5,924 bases of DNA from Gemmatimonadota bacterium. GTDB lineage: Bacteria; Latescibacterota; UBA2968. The stretch lies in NCBI GenBank assembly GCA_002714465.1, contig PAXL01000058.1, positions 1 to 5,924 of the forward strand, written 5' to 3'. The position numbers and the translations under genes are program-made. Positions 1 to 5,924 of the stretch are shown here, in pieces (the first letter of the stretch is position 1; each line of letters begins with the position of its first letter). The notes under the pieces are model-generated. The model was given only the letters and a program-made list of their open reading frames with translations. It was not told the origin of the DNA and ran no database searches.

Positions 1-49
<49 letters not shown>

Positions 50-60
50 TAACACACAGG

Positions 61-115
61 GGCAGAGTCACTTACGCCGGAAATTATGCGTCTTGTGACC
101 CTGCCTTTTTGTTTT
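61..115 (+). terminator. Intrinsic terminator of the tRNA-Pro transcript
   Basis: GGCAGAGTCAC (61-71) pairs with GTGACCCTGCC (95-105), an 11-base stem with one A-C mismatch. Inside it, ACGC (74-77) pairs with GCGT (88-91), leaving a ten-base terminal loop. The stem is followed at once by TTTTTGTTTT (106-115). It starts 12 bases after the CCA end of the tRNA, the expected place for a Rho-independent terminator. The 3' strand could also pair with GGGTCAC at 116-122, an alternative fold that seems less likely to terminate. Confidence 0.75.
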
Positions 116-135
116 GGGTCACGTATGGGTCACGT
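115..135 (+). repeat. 10-base direct repeat, period 11
   Basis: TGGGTCACGT occurs at 115-124 and again at 126-135, one helical turn apart. The inverted core GTGACCC is at 95-101, inside the terminator stem. Repeats of this kind next to a tRNA 3' end can be integrase arm-type sites or an old attachment junction, but no integrase gene and no second copy of the tRNA end is present here, so the role is open. Confidence 0.5.
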
Positions 136-200
136 CCCTCAGCTAAAACGGGCAGAAAAGGGGCTAGACTGTACCATTTTTTAGCTCCGAAACTGACTGT

Positions 201-229
201 AATGCAGAAAATTGCACCGATTCTGCATT
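201..229. repeat. Perfect 9-base inverted repeat
   Basis: AATGCAGAA (201-209) and TTCTGCATT (221-229) are exact reverse complements separated by 11 bases. No T-run follows directly, so this does not look like a terminator. It lies about 80 bases upstream of the dioxygenase start and could be an operator or a leader hairpin. Confidence 0.5.
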
Positions 230-232
230 GAG

Positions 233-305
233 CATGATCATGTTTTGTGATGCCGAGTCTTCAAAGGTCAAGGTCAGGTCGTCACTCAGGACGTCCTCCC
301 GGGAG
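233..305 (+). promoter_or_regulatory. Palindrome-rich leader of the dioxygenase gene, with its ribosome binding site
   Basis: Several symmetric elements are packed here: CATGATCATG (233-242), tandem GGTCA units at 266-270 and 272-276 with a further GGTC at 277-280, GGACGTCC (289-296) and CTCCCGGGAG (296-305). The right half of the last one, GGGAG at 301-305, is the probable Shine-Dalgarno site, five bases before the ATG at 311, so folding or protein binding there could block translation. I could not find a convincing -35/-10 pair. The regulatory role is inferred from position and symmetry alone. Confidence 0.4.
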
Positions 306-310
306 TATGG

Positions 311-1057
311 ATGGAACTACGTCAAATCGTTGAATCCCTTGAAACGGATGGTGTGACACTGGTCGAGGGTGTACTCTCGGACCGTGAATGTCAGGATGCC
401 CTAGAGGGGATCGCGTGGGCGATGGAGACCCAGGCCGGTCCACTGCCCCTCCAGCGTCAACGGACATACGAGTACTTTCGAGATCACCCGATTTTTGTTG
501 AGTTGGTCGAACATCCGTTGGTAATAGACGTCGCCGAGGCCTGTCTGGGGCCTAGGTACCACTTGATCTGCGCAGAGATCACGAGAAACGAGCGGGAAAA
601 CCACTACCTAGAGGTCGTAAAGAACATCCACCAGGATCATTGCTTTTTTCCCGATGATCTCGACCACCAGCTGGACATGCAGATCCGGATGTACGGGTTC
701 ACTGCGCAGTGGGTCATCCTCAATATTCCCCTCGAAATGGGGCCCACCGAGTTCATCGTCGGTTCGCACAACACGGGCAAACAATACACAAACGAGGAAG
801 CCCCATCGCTGATCTCCTTCCGGAACCACTTTCCCAAAGGAAGCGTGGTACTCTACGATCATCGCGTCTGGCATCGCGGGACAGACAATCGAACCCAAAC
901 GCCACGGGACCTGATACAGAACTGCTACGCACGGCACGCCGTGGACAAAGTCCAGATTCGAACGCCACAAAGCGATGGCGCTGACATATACATCCCGTGT
1001 TCCGAGTTGCTCGAGACCGGGTCTGACACCCTTCGAAGACTGCTCTCGCAGGGCTGA
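311..1057 (+). CDS. Phytanoyl-CoA dioxygenase (PhyH) family Fe(II)/2-oxoglutarate oxygenase
   Basis: A 248-residue protein, a usual length for bacterial PhyH-family enzymes, which use Fe(II), O2 and 2-oxoglutarate to hydroxylate small molecules in the cytoplasm. The iron-binding triad is visible as H107-x-D109 (in NIHQDH) and H188 (in VWHRG). R199, eleven residues after the distal histidine, sits where the 2-oxoglutarate-binding arginine lies in human PAHX (H264/R275). The family signature GPTEFIVGSH is at about 144-153, and no catalytic residue is missing. The ATG at 311 has GGGAG five bases upstream. No ATG, GTG or TTG lies in frame between it and the stop at 248-250, and the overlapping ATG at 307 opens only a very short frame. 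The gene is monocistronic here and convergent with the sulfatase. The substrate cannot be predicted, since this family covers phytanoyl-CoA, ectoine, natural products and many unknowns. Confidence 0.88.
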   Translation: MELRQIVESLETDGVTLVEGVLSDRECQDALEGIAWAMETQAGPLPLQRQRTYEYFRDHPIFVELVEHPLVIDVAEACLGPRYHLICAEITRNERENHYLEVVKNIHQDHCFFPDDLDHQLDMQIRMYGFTAQWVILNIPLEMGPTEFIVGSHNTGKQYTNEEAPSLISFRNHFPKGSVVLYDHRVWHRGTDNRTQTPRDLIQNCYARHAVDKVQIRTPQSDGADIYIPCSELLETGSDTLRRLLSQG

Positions 1058-1096
1058 TTTACGGAATCGTTGCCATCCTGGCCGACTTCAACGATT

Positions 1097-1145
1097 GGCC
1101 CTTGCGGGTCTGGTTCCAGAACACTTGGTGGACCTACTTCTGGAA
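1097..1145. terminator. Possible bidirectional terminator between convergent genes
   Basis: Between the stops of the dioxygenase (1057) and the sulfatase (1151) there is a perfect inverted repeat, TTCCAGAA (1114-1121) and TTCTGGAA (1138-1145), with a 16-base loop. A short GC-rich hairpin, GGCCC-TTGC-GGGTC, lies at 1097-1110. Neither is followed by a clear U-tract on either strand, so this is a candidate only. It begins five bases after the sulfatase stop codon. Confidence 0.35.
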
Positions 1146-1150
1146 TCTGA

Positions 1151-2503
1151 TCATCGCTCGGCTGCTCGTTCCGCCTGATTCTGTTTGCATAACTCGTTCG
1201 CCTGTTCGGGGTCGATGATTGTCCTAAGCTCGGTTTCAAGATCAACCAATGTTCCACTGTAATCCGGGTCAGAAGCCAAGTCGTGATTCTCGTGGGGATC
1301 TGCGTTGGTGTCGAAGAGTTGCGGACTGCTCCCCACGTAGTAACATAGCTTGTGGTGCCCCTTCTTGAGCATGAAACCGCTCTCGATCATGCCCATGTGA
1401 TGGTATTCCGCGAAAACGGTTCGTGTGGTCACGTTCGCCTCCTCCTGGGTAACACGAAGTAAGCTTTGCCCTGGAAGGCCTTCCGGGATCGTTTTGCCGG
1501 CGATGTCTAGCAGGGTCGGCATGATGTCTACAAGGCTGACATTCTGTGAGATTCGCGCCGATTCTCCAGACGGTAAGCGAACCATCAAGGGTACTCGAAC
1601 AGCTTCATCATAGAAACACTGCTTTTGCCATATCCCGTGGTGACCGGCCATCTCGCCGTGATCGCTGGTATAGATAACAACGGTGTCGTCTCGAAACGGT
1701 GAATCATCGATGGTTTTCAGGATTCTTCCGATCTGATCGTCCATATAGGTGGTCAAAGCATAGTAGGATGCGGTTGCGCGTCGCACGACATCCTCCGGAG
1801 GCGGGGTTTCGTTCCGCCAGGCCCAACGCAAGTGCTGGATGATCGGATGCTGTTGTTCAAGCGGTTCGTTCCAAGTCTCGGGGAGTTCCAGCGTGTCCGG
1901 ATCGTAGAGGTCGAAGTACTCGGGTAAGGCGATGAGAGGAAAGTGAGGGAGGAAGTAGCCACAGTAGAGCAGAAAGGGATCCCTGCTTTTTGCGTCCCGT
2001 GCTTTCGTTAGATACTCGACCACCAGGTCTGTGGCTAGCGTGTCGTAGGTCGTGTAAGGGTGCCGACCGGGCCCACATTCGGATACGTGTGAGTTGGACC
2101 CGCGGCGTGCCTCGGGCCCGCGTTTGGGTGGTGCTCCGCTCCTCGTTGACATAGGGAGATCGTCGAGAAGCCGTTGCCTGAACCCGACGTGCCGATCGGG
2201 GCCATTGAAGTGTGTGCGTCCACAGAGGATCGTGTCGTAGTCTGACAGGTGGTGGCCCCACGTCTGGTGGCGATTAGAATCTGCAACTGCCCCGAGATCC
2301 CACGCATCGATTTGGTGTGGATATTTACCGGTGAGCATCGACAAGCGTGAGGGCGTACAGATCGGACTGGTACAGTAGGCGTTGTCGAAGACGTAGCTTT
2401 GCTCGGCTAAGCGGTCGAGGTTGGGGGTTTTGACCGTTGCATGTCCGCTGTTCCCCATGGCCGAAGCGCTGTGCTCGTCTGAAAAGATGAAGATGATGTT
2501 CAT
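1151..2503 (-). CDS. Type I sulfatase, choline-sulfatase-like
   Basis: A 450-residue sulfatase of the alkaline phosphatase superfamily, which hydrolyses sulfate esters using a cysteine converted to formylglycine by a separate maturase. Numbered from the ATG at 2503, the signature CTPSR is at 49-53 (C49 the formylglycine residue). D9 opens the metal site, GRTHFNGPD is at about 95-103, a central PHFP histidine is near 187, DHGEM begins at D281-H282, and GIWQK ends at K294, followed by YDEAVRVPL. The GRTHFNGPD and following GF-x-x-RL segments resemble choline-sulfatases, in which the first motif usually reads GKMHFCGPD, so the lysine is replaced by R96 here. No signal peptide is seen, so a cytoplasmic enzyme acting on an imported small sulfate ester is likely. 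A GTG five codons upstream (2518) overlaps the Shine-Dalgarno GGAGGT, so the ATG at 2503 is preferred. The gene is divergent from the dehydrogenase. The maturase gene is not in the window. Confidence 0.9.
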   Translation of the reverse strand: MNIIFIFSDEHSASAMGNSGHATVKTPNLDRLAEQSYVFDNAYCTSPICTPSRLSMLTGKYPHQIDAWDLGAVADSNRHQTWGHHLSDYDTILCGRTHFNGPDRHVGFRQRLLDDLPMSTRSGAPPKRGPEARRGSNSHVSECGPGRHPYTTYDTLATDLVVEYLTKARDAKSRDPFLLYCGYFLPHFPLIALPEYFDLYDPDTLELPETWNEPLEQQHPIIQHLRWAWRNETPPPEDVVRRATASYYALTTYMDDQIGRILKTIDDSPFRDDTVVIYTSDHGEMAGHHGIWQKQCFYDEAVRVPLMVRLPSGESARISQNVSLVDIMPTLLDIAGKTIPEGLPGQSLLRVTQEEANVTTRTVFAEYHHMGMIESGFMLKKGHHKLCYYVGSSPQLFDTNADPHENHDLASDPDYSGTLVDLETELRTIIDPEQANELCKQNQAERAAER

Positions 2504-2510
2504 ATGGGCT

Positions 2511-2516
2511 ACCTCC
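2511..2516 (-). promoter_or_regulatory. Shine-Dalgarno site of the sulfatase
   Basis: On the minus strand GGAGGT ends seven bases before the ATG at 2503. This strong site decides the start, because the alternative GTG at 2518 overlaps it. Confidence 0.8.
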
Positions 2517-2786
2517 ACCGGTCAGCCATCAATACTTCTTGTATTAACCTTCCTGATTCCACAAACTATCTTTCTAATACAGAAGTGCAAGCAACGTAAT
2601 ACCTTTCGATTCTTGGATTTCGCCCTGAGAGCATAATATGTCGAGGAGACGCTATACAGTGGTCAAACGGCCAACCTCTGGAGAAGGTCTTGTTCGAGAG
2701 TCTTATTCGAATGCGAAGACTTTTACAGATCTGATCATCTCCCAGGATTGAGGGAAGATCGGGGAACCTAAAGAGAAAGGAGTAGC
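2517..2786. other. Divergent intergenic region between sulfatase and dehydrogenase
   Basis: About 270 bases of relatively AT-rich sequence hold the promoters of both flanking genes. An inverted repeat AATAC-TTCTT-GTATT (2531-2545) lies just upstream of the sulfatase ribosome binding site. TAATAC occurs three times: at 2575-2580 and 2597-2602 on the plus strand and at 2541-2546 on the minus strand. For the dehydrogenase, TTGGAT (2613-2618) and TAATAT (2634-2639) are a weak promoter-like pair with a short 15-base spacer. No gene is supported here. Shared control of the two genes is plausible from the layout but not shown. Confidence 0.45.
2776..2782 (+). promoter_or_regulatory. Shine-Dalgarno site of the MDR oxidoreductase
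   Basis: AAAGGAG ends four bases before the ATG at 2787, a slightly short but acceptable spacing that supports this start. Confidence 0.7.
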
Positions 2787-3833
2787 ATGCCCACGACCGT
2801 TCGCAAGGTGCTGACTCGTGACGGCAAAGGTCAGATCGCTGTGATCGAACAAGATCTGCCAGAACCGTCCAAGGGACAGGTTCAAATCGAAGTGAAAGCC
2901 AGCTTGATCAGCCCGGGCACCGAGCTCGGTGGTGTTAAGCGAAGCCGGGAGAATCCGTCAGATCGACCGGCGAGGCCGTTCGGGTATGCCAATACTGGGG
3001 TTGTGATTGGACAGGGCAAGGGATGTGAGGATGTGGTGATCGGCACCCGCGTCGCTTGTATGGGTGGCGGTTACGCCGAGCACGCGTCTCACGCAAATAT
3101 CCCTCGCAACATGGCGGTTCCGATGCCAGACGGTCTCTCGTTTGACCAGGCCGCTTTCCTGACGCTCGCAGCAACGGCTCTGAACGCTATTCGGCGTGCC
3201 CGACTTGAGTTCGCCGAGTTCCTGGCGGTTGCCGGCCTTGGCGTCGTCGGACAGATGGCCTGCCAGCTGGGTCGCCTATCGGGATGTCACGTAATCGGTT
3301 TAGATCGTCTGCCGATGCGGCTTTCAGTGGCCGAGTCTGCGGGGCTAGAGCGACCTGTGAACATCGACGAGGAGGACCCGGTCGAAGTTTCGGAGACGTT
3401 CACACGCGGCTACGGTCTGGATGCCGGAATCATCGCACACGGCGGTGACGGCAATCCTGCGTTCAAGACACTCCACGGTATGTTGAAACAGGCGCCGGAC
3501 ACGCACAAGATGGGCCGGATCGTGATTGTGGGGGGTGCCCGGATCGATCACACGTTCGCTGCTGCACTCGGAAATATCGATGTCCGTAGCGCTGCTCGGA
3601 CGGGCGCCGGCTATCACGACGACACCTGGGAACACGGGGGAGACTATCCTCCGGTGTTTGTCCAGTGGACGACACGACGGAATCTTGAGGAATGCTTGCT
3701 CCTGATCGAAAACGGCAGCCTGGACGTCGAGCCTCTGGTCACGCATCGCAGCCCAATCGATTTGGCGCCGGACGCGTGTGAAGACCTGATTCAGAGACCG
3801 AATGAAGCGCTCGGCGTCGTGGTCAACCCGTAG
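2787..3833 (+). CDS. MDR-family (zinc-type alcohol dehydrogenase-like) oxidoreductase lacking zinc ligands
   Basis: A 348-residue medium-chain dehydrogenase/reductase. The N-terminal catalytic domain (about 1-125) is followed by a Rossmann fold with GLGVVG at 150-155. D173 at the end of the second strand suggests NAD(H) rather than NADP(H). The C-terminal LVTHRSPIDLAPDACEDL (317-334) is typical of the family. The catalytic zinc ligands are absent: the usual cysteine region reads SLISPGTELGG (39-49), and the GHE motif is replaced by GYA (66-68). The four-cysteine structural zinc loop is missing too. Such zinc-less members, with SPGTE or SAGTE in place of the cysteine motif, are common among oxidoreductases acting on sugars, cyclitols or tetrapyrrole-like compounds, so 'alcohol dehydrogenase' is a family label only. 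The gene is divergent from the sulfatase and has its own ribosome binding site. The substrate is unknown. Confidence 0.85.
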   Translation: MPTTVRKVLTRDGKGQIAVIEQDLPEPSKGQVQIEVKASLISPGTELGGVKRSRENPSDRPARPFGYANTGVVIGQGKGCEDVVIGTRVACMGGGYAEHASHANIPRNMAVPMPDGLSFDQAAFLTLAATALNAIRRARLEFAEFLAVAGLGVVGQMACQLGRLSGCHVIGLDRLPMRLSVAESAGLERPVNIDEEDPVEVSETFTRGYGLDAGIIAHGGDGNPAFKTLHGMLKQAPDTHKMGRIVIVGGARIDHTFAAALGNIDVRSAARTGAGYHDDTWEHGGDYPPVFVQWTTRRNLEECLLLIENGSLDVEPLVTHRSPIDLAPDACEDLIQRPNEALGVVVNP

Positions 3834-4169
3834 CTCCTACCTATAACAATCCAGATAGGTCCAGACCCGAACCCAAGGTCAATCAGGCTAAAAACATCGA
3901 ACTCGTCGATTTTGGTACATATCATCCGGAGAACTGGATACCCATTACCCGGGACCAGGGCACGACGTGGCGCTTGTTTGAGGCGGGCCTGGGTGCATCC
4001 CGCAACGGATGTTAATACCTTCGCAAGCGAGAACGCGATCGCTGAGGTCTGTGACAAGCTGGAGGATCTTATCTCCCAATCGGACTCAACCATCATTCTA
4101 CGGATGGGCCTGGTCGCAAACCGGTCCCCCTTGGAGTTTTATGTGGGTTTTTTAAGCATTCCGGCTTGA
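3834..4169 (+). pseudogene. Possible decayed, frameshifted coding fragment (unrecognised)
   Basis: This 300-base gap between the dehydrogenase and the convergent downstream gene has no intact gene. One frame is open from 3806 to a TAA near 4015 with no start codon, and reads protein-like (for example IELVDFGTYHPENWIPI, encoded from 3896, and TTWRLFEAGLGA further on). A second frame, shifted, then continues as ENAIAEVCDKLEDLISQ and IILRMGLVANRSP to a TGA at 4167-4169. Joined by one frameshift between about 3998 and 4015, they would give roughly 100 residues. I do not recognise a family. Alternatives are chance open frames, or a sequencing error in a small real gene whose start is not visible. 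The minus-strand frame at 3791-4096 has no ribosome binding site and does not look genuine. Confidence 0.25.
4106..4128. terminator. GC-rich hairpin, possible terminator between convergent transcripts
   Basis: GGGCCTGGT (4106-4114) and ACCGGTCCC (4120-4128) form a nine-base stem with one mismatch and one G-T pair around the loop CGCAA. It lies ten bases beyond the stop of the minus-strand gene ending at 4139. No U-tract follows on the minus strand. On the plus strand a T-run comes only at 4148-4153. The role is therefore uncertain. Confidence 0.25.
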
Positions 4170-5026
4170 AGTGCGCGTCTGAGGTGGTCTGGGCCGTACT
4201 TGTCGGTGAACTCCAGTCGTGAGACAGATAGGGTTTGTCGGTGCGTGCCGATGTGATTGCCCAGCTCCGTGTTTGTGCTGTATTCGGTGTCTGCTAGGGC
4301 TTGGAGATAGGCGCGGTGCTGCTCGGTAAGTGTGGAGGGGTCGAACAGTGGATCGTAGATGAAATCCCGGTTGGGATGTGTTAGGAGTTTACGCAGACGC
4401 TCGGCGCACGCGTATCGGAGGTGTATGCCGAAGTCGATCATCCACGAGCAAGTTTCCTCCAATTGGTCGATAACATCTCGAAGAAGTGGCTTGCCGTTTG
4501 TGCCTGTGCCAGGAAAGCCACTTGTCAAAAACAGGTCGATAATGGGACACGGTTCCTGTGGGAAGGGGTTTGCGGAACTGGAGTGCGTGCGGTAAACGGG
4601 ATGATCTTCGGGGTATTCTAGCGCGATGATTATACGTGGCGGGGAATCGGGTTGCCGCACCTTCAATCGGCCCGTGCGGTAATCGTGATGCCTGTGAGTG
4701 ATAGTATAAAAATCTCCTGGGAGCGCGGGTATGGGTATGTCCTCGTCAAGCAGGAGGATAACGCGTGAGGCCGGAGAGTCGACGTCACATATATGAGAGA
4801 TGATATCCACGGGGGGGCGGCGTGGCAATATGCGTGCGGTGGGTGTAGTGTGATCATGAGGCCACGTTCGCATGCGGTAGAGATGTTCCCCCATACGCAG
4901 GGAGAGTCTGCCTGCCTTTACGTGGGGCATCTGCTGCCACGCGGCCACGATTTTATCGAACAGGGTTTGCGTTTGGTAAAACGGGTCGGTGGTGGCGATG
5001 TCGGCCAGTTGGTCTGAGAATCTCAT
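4139..5026 (-). CDS. Unknown protein with C-terminal LuxR/GerE-like helix-turn-helix (second gene of pair)
   Basis: A 295-residue protein I cannot assign to a named family. Its last quarter (about 233-289) follows the LuxR/GerE DNA-binding pattern: LTEQHRAYLQALA matches the LTxRExxVLxLxA opening, and TNTELGNHIGTHRQTLSVSR matches the recognition helix-turn-helix. This suggests a cytoplasmic transcription regulator. The N-terminal 230 residues are mixed alpha/beta with no membrane segment and no clear receiver domain. They are possibly a divergent GAF-like sensor (LFDKIVAAWQQM, then KAGRLSLRMGEHLYRM). The ATG at 5026 is chosen because it overlaps the TGA of the upstream gene as ATGA, with no Shine-Dalgarno of its own, implying translational coupling. 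An ATG at 5059 would add 11 residues and overlap more, with a GAGGG ten bases upstream; it is less likely. DNA binding is inferred from pattern only. Confidence 0.75.
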   Translation of the reverse strand: MRFSDQLADIATTDPFYQTQTLFDKIVAAWQQMPHVKAGRLSLRMGEHLYRMRTWPHDHTTPTARILPRRPPVDIISHICDVDSPASRVILLLDEDIPIPALPGDFYTITHRHHDYRTGRLKVRQPDSPPRIIIALEYPEDHPVYRTHSSSANPFPQEPCPIIDLFLTSGFPGTGTNGKPLLRDVIDQLEETCSWMIDFGIHLRYACAERLRKLLTHPNRDFIYDPLFDPSTLTEQHRAYLQALADTEYSTNTELGNHIGTHRQTLSVSRLEFTDKYGPDHLRRALQAGMLKKPT

Positions 5027-5814
5027 GTGTCGGAGTCGGTGCGGATGATGTTGCGCCATATCGCATAGGCCCTCGGCTTGCCGATGCCGATACGTGCGAG
5101 GCGTCGTCGGTGTGTGCGAATCGATTTGAGTTTCAAGATCTCCAAAATTTTGTTCTCGTCGTAGCCGTAATCGGCCTCGGCCTGGAGGCTGTGAAGTTCT
5201 CTGGTTGGTATTTGTTCAAGAGGATCGGGGTAAATCTCGTTTACGCGGTAGTCGATCAGATCGTAGAGGGTTCTCCACTCGTCTGTGTCGATGAGGGCAT
5301 CGATGAGGTTGGCGTGCCTGAGTGGTATTCCGAATGACACAATCAGCTTTGGCACGTCTGCGCGGTCGCCCCAAGAGATGAAATAAGATGCCTTGCTGCT
5401 CCATTCATCTTCATTGCGTACGTCCCTGTCGATTTCGCGAATTATTGGATCGACGTTGTCTCTTACAACGAGAACAGGCAGGGACTGATGTGCTGCGACA
5501 GAGTGCATAGACCGATGGTGCGTGTCGGTCGAACTGATCGGAATAAGCCCTGGGAGAGGCCGTGACACCAGGAAGCTACCCGTCTGTGGACGCGATCCAT
5601 CTGGTGCGACACGCTCACCGATCCCCACCATCTGTCGGGGCTGGTGCTGCCCGTCGTCAGTGCGTGTCGAGATCAGGATTAATCTGGCCTTAAACGCACT
5701 CCGTAGGGCTATGGCTAAAGAGTGCCAGTACTGATTATCATCGTGTGCAGCGTGGCTGGCGACGATAGCGATTGCTCCATCGATTTCGCTTTTAAGGCTG
5801 TTTTCGTTCGTCAT
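5023..5814 (-). CDS. Unknown protein with C-terminal LuxR/GerE-like helix-turn-helix (first gene of pair)
   Basis: A 263-residue protein with no recognised full-length family. Residues about 202-252 fit a LuxR/GerE domain well: IPTRELHSLQAEA corresponds to LTxRExxVLxLxA, NKILEILKLKSIRTHRRRLA to the helix-turn-helix, and RIGIGKPRAYAI to the closing KLGxxxRxxAV. The N-terminus has AIAIVASHA and YWHSLAIALRSAFKARLILIST (29-50), a helix-strand pattern like the start of a GAF domain. No phosphoacceptor-type receiver and no transmembrane segment is seen. The gene probably heads a two-gene operon, its TGA overlapping the ATG of the next gene by four bases. The ATG at 5814 is the first in this frame, but no Shine-Dalgarno precedes it (the leader reads ACTCCCGAT just before the start). 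Function as a transcription factor is inference, and its targets are unknown. Confidence 0.72.
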   Translation of the reverse strand: MTNENSLKSEIDGAIAIVASHAAHDDNQYWHSLAIALRSAFKARLILISTRTDDGQHQPRQMVGIGERVAPDGSRPQTGSFLVSRPLPGLIPISSTDTHHRSMHSVAAHQSLPVLVVRDNVDPIIREIDRDVRNEDEWSSKASYFISWGDRADVPKLIVSFGIPLRHANLIDALIDTDEWRTLYDLIDYRVNEIYPDPLEQIPTRELHSLQAEADYGYDENKILEILKLKSIRTHRRRLARIGIGKPRAYAIWRNIIRTDSDT

Positions 5815-5835
5815 ATCGGGAGTATTGCGTTTTCC

Positions 5836-5863
5836 ATAGTACGGGCTTTAAAAAAATCGGAAA
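5836..5863 (-). promoter_or_regulatory. Weak candidate promoter for the LuxR-like gene pair
   Basis: On the minus strand TTTCCG (5858-5863) and TACTAT (5836-5841) are spaced by 16 bases that include a run of seven T. Each matches the sigma-70 consensus only partly (about three and four of six). The predicted transcript would have a leader of roughly 15-20 bases. The rest of 5815-5924 shows no gene. Confidence 0.22.
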
Positions 5864-5924
5864 CTAAAAAGTTGTCTAAACTACCTTCCACATTTGGAGT
5901 TAGGCAAGAGATTCTTCGGTGGCT

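Noticed and set aside
925..1257. Minus-strand open frame of 110 codons across the convergent gene ends
   Set aside because: It overlaps both the dioxygenase and the sulfatase, whose motifs are clear, so it is a shadow frame.
3839..3860. Inverted repeat ACCTAT/ATAGGT just after the MDR stop codon, considered as a terminator
   Set aside because: Only six AT-rich pairs, with no U-tract after them. A second small stem at 3896-3910 followed by TTT is similarly weak.
3791..4096. Minus-strand open frame of 101 codons
   Set aside because: It overlaps the end of the MDR gene, lacks a ribosome binding site and does not resemble a protein family.

Overview
The window reads as bacterial chromosome of moderate GC. 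It carries the 3' half of a tRNA-Pro(GGG) with an encoded CCA and an intrinsic terminator, compact genes with Shine-Dalgarno sites, and one 4-base stop/start overlap. No gene gives a firm phylum. Having a PhyH-type dioxygenase, a type I sulfatase and a zinc-less medium-chain dehydrogenase side by side is typical of marine or sponge-associated lineages rich in these families (Poribacteria, Latescibacterota and SAR202-like genomes are examples). That assignment is inference only.

Layout. 1-49: 3' part of tRNA-Pro, followed by a terminator hairpin (61-115) and a 10-base direct repeat of period 11. 201-305: a leader packed with palindromes, ahead of a phytanoyl-CoA dioxygenase-family gene (311-1057, +). 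1151-2503 (-): a choline-sulfatase-like sulfatase convergent with the dioxygenase. 2517-2786: an AT-rich divergent intergenic region. 2787-3833 (+): an MDR (medium-chain dehydrogenase/reductase) family oxidoreductase without the usual zinc ligands. 3834-4138: a gap with no intact gene but with traces of frameshifted coding sequence. 4139-5814 (-): two coupled genes of unknown function, each ending in a LuxR/GerE-like helix-turn-helix. 5815-5924: their upstream region.

How the genes may work together. The dioxygenase, sulfatase and dehydrogenase could act on one small organic substrate (removing a sulfate ester, hydroxylating a carbon, oxidising an alcohol). They are not one operon, however, and no substrate can be read from the sequence. 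The downstream pair looks like a two-gene regulatory unit whose target is unknown.

Nothing here is a clear-cut new defence or mobile system. The most unusual items are the coupled pair of divergent LuxR-like proteins, the palindrome-rich leader at 201-305 and the decayed coding stretch at 3834-4169. The repeats beside the tRNA could mark an old integration site, but no integrase gene is present.
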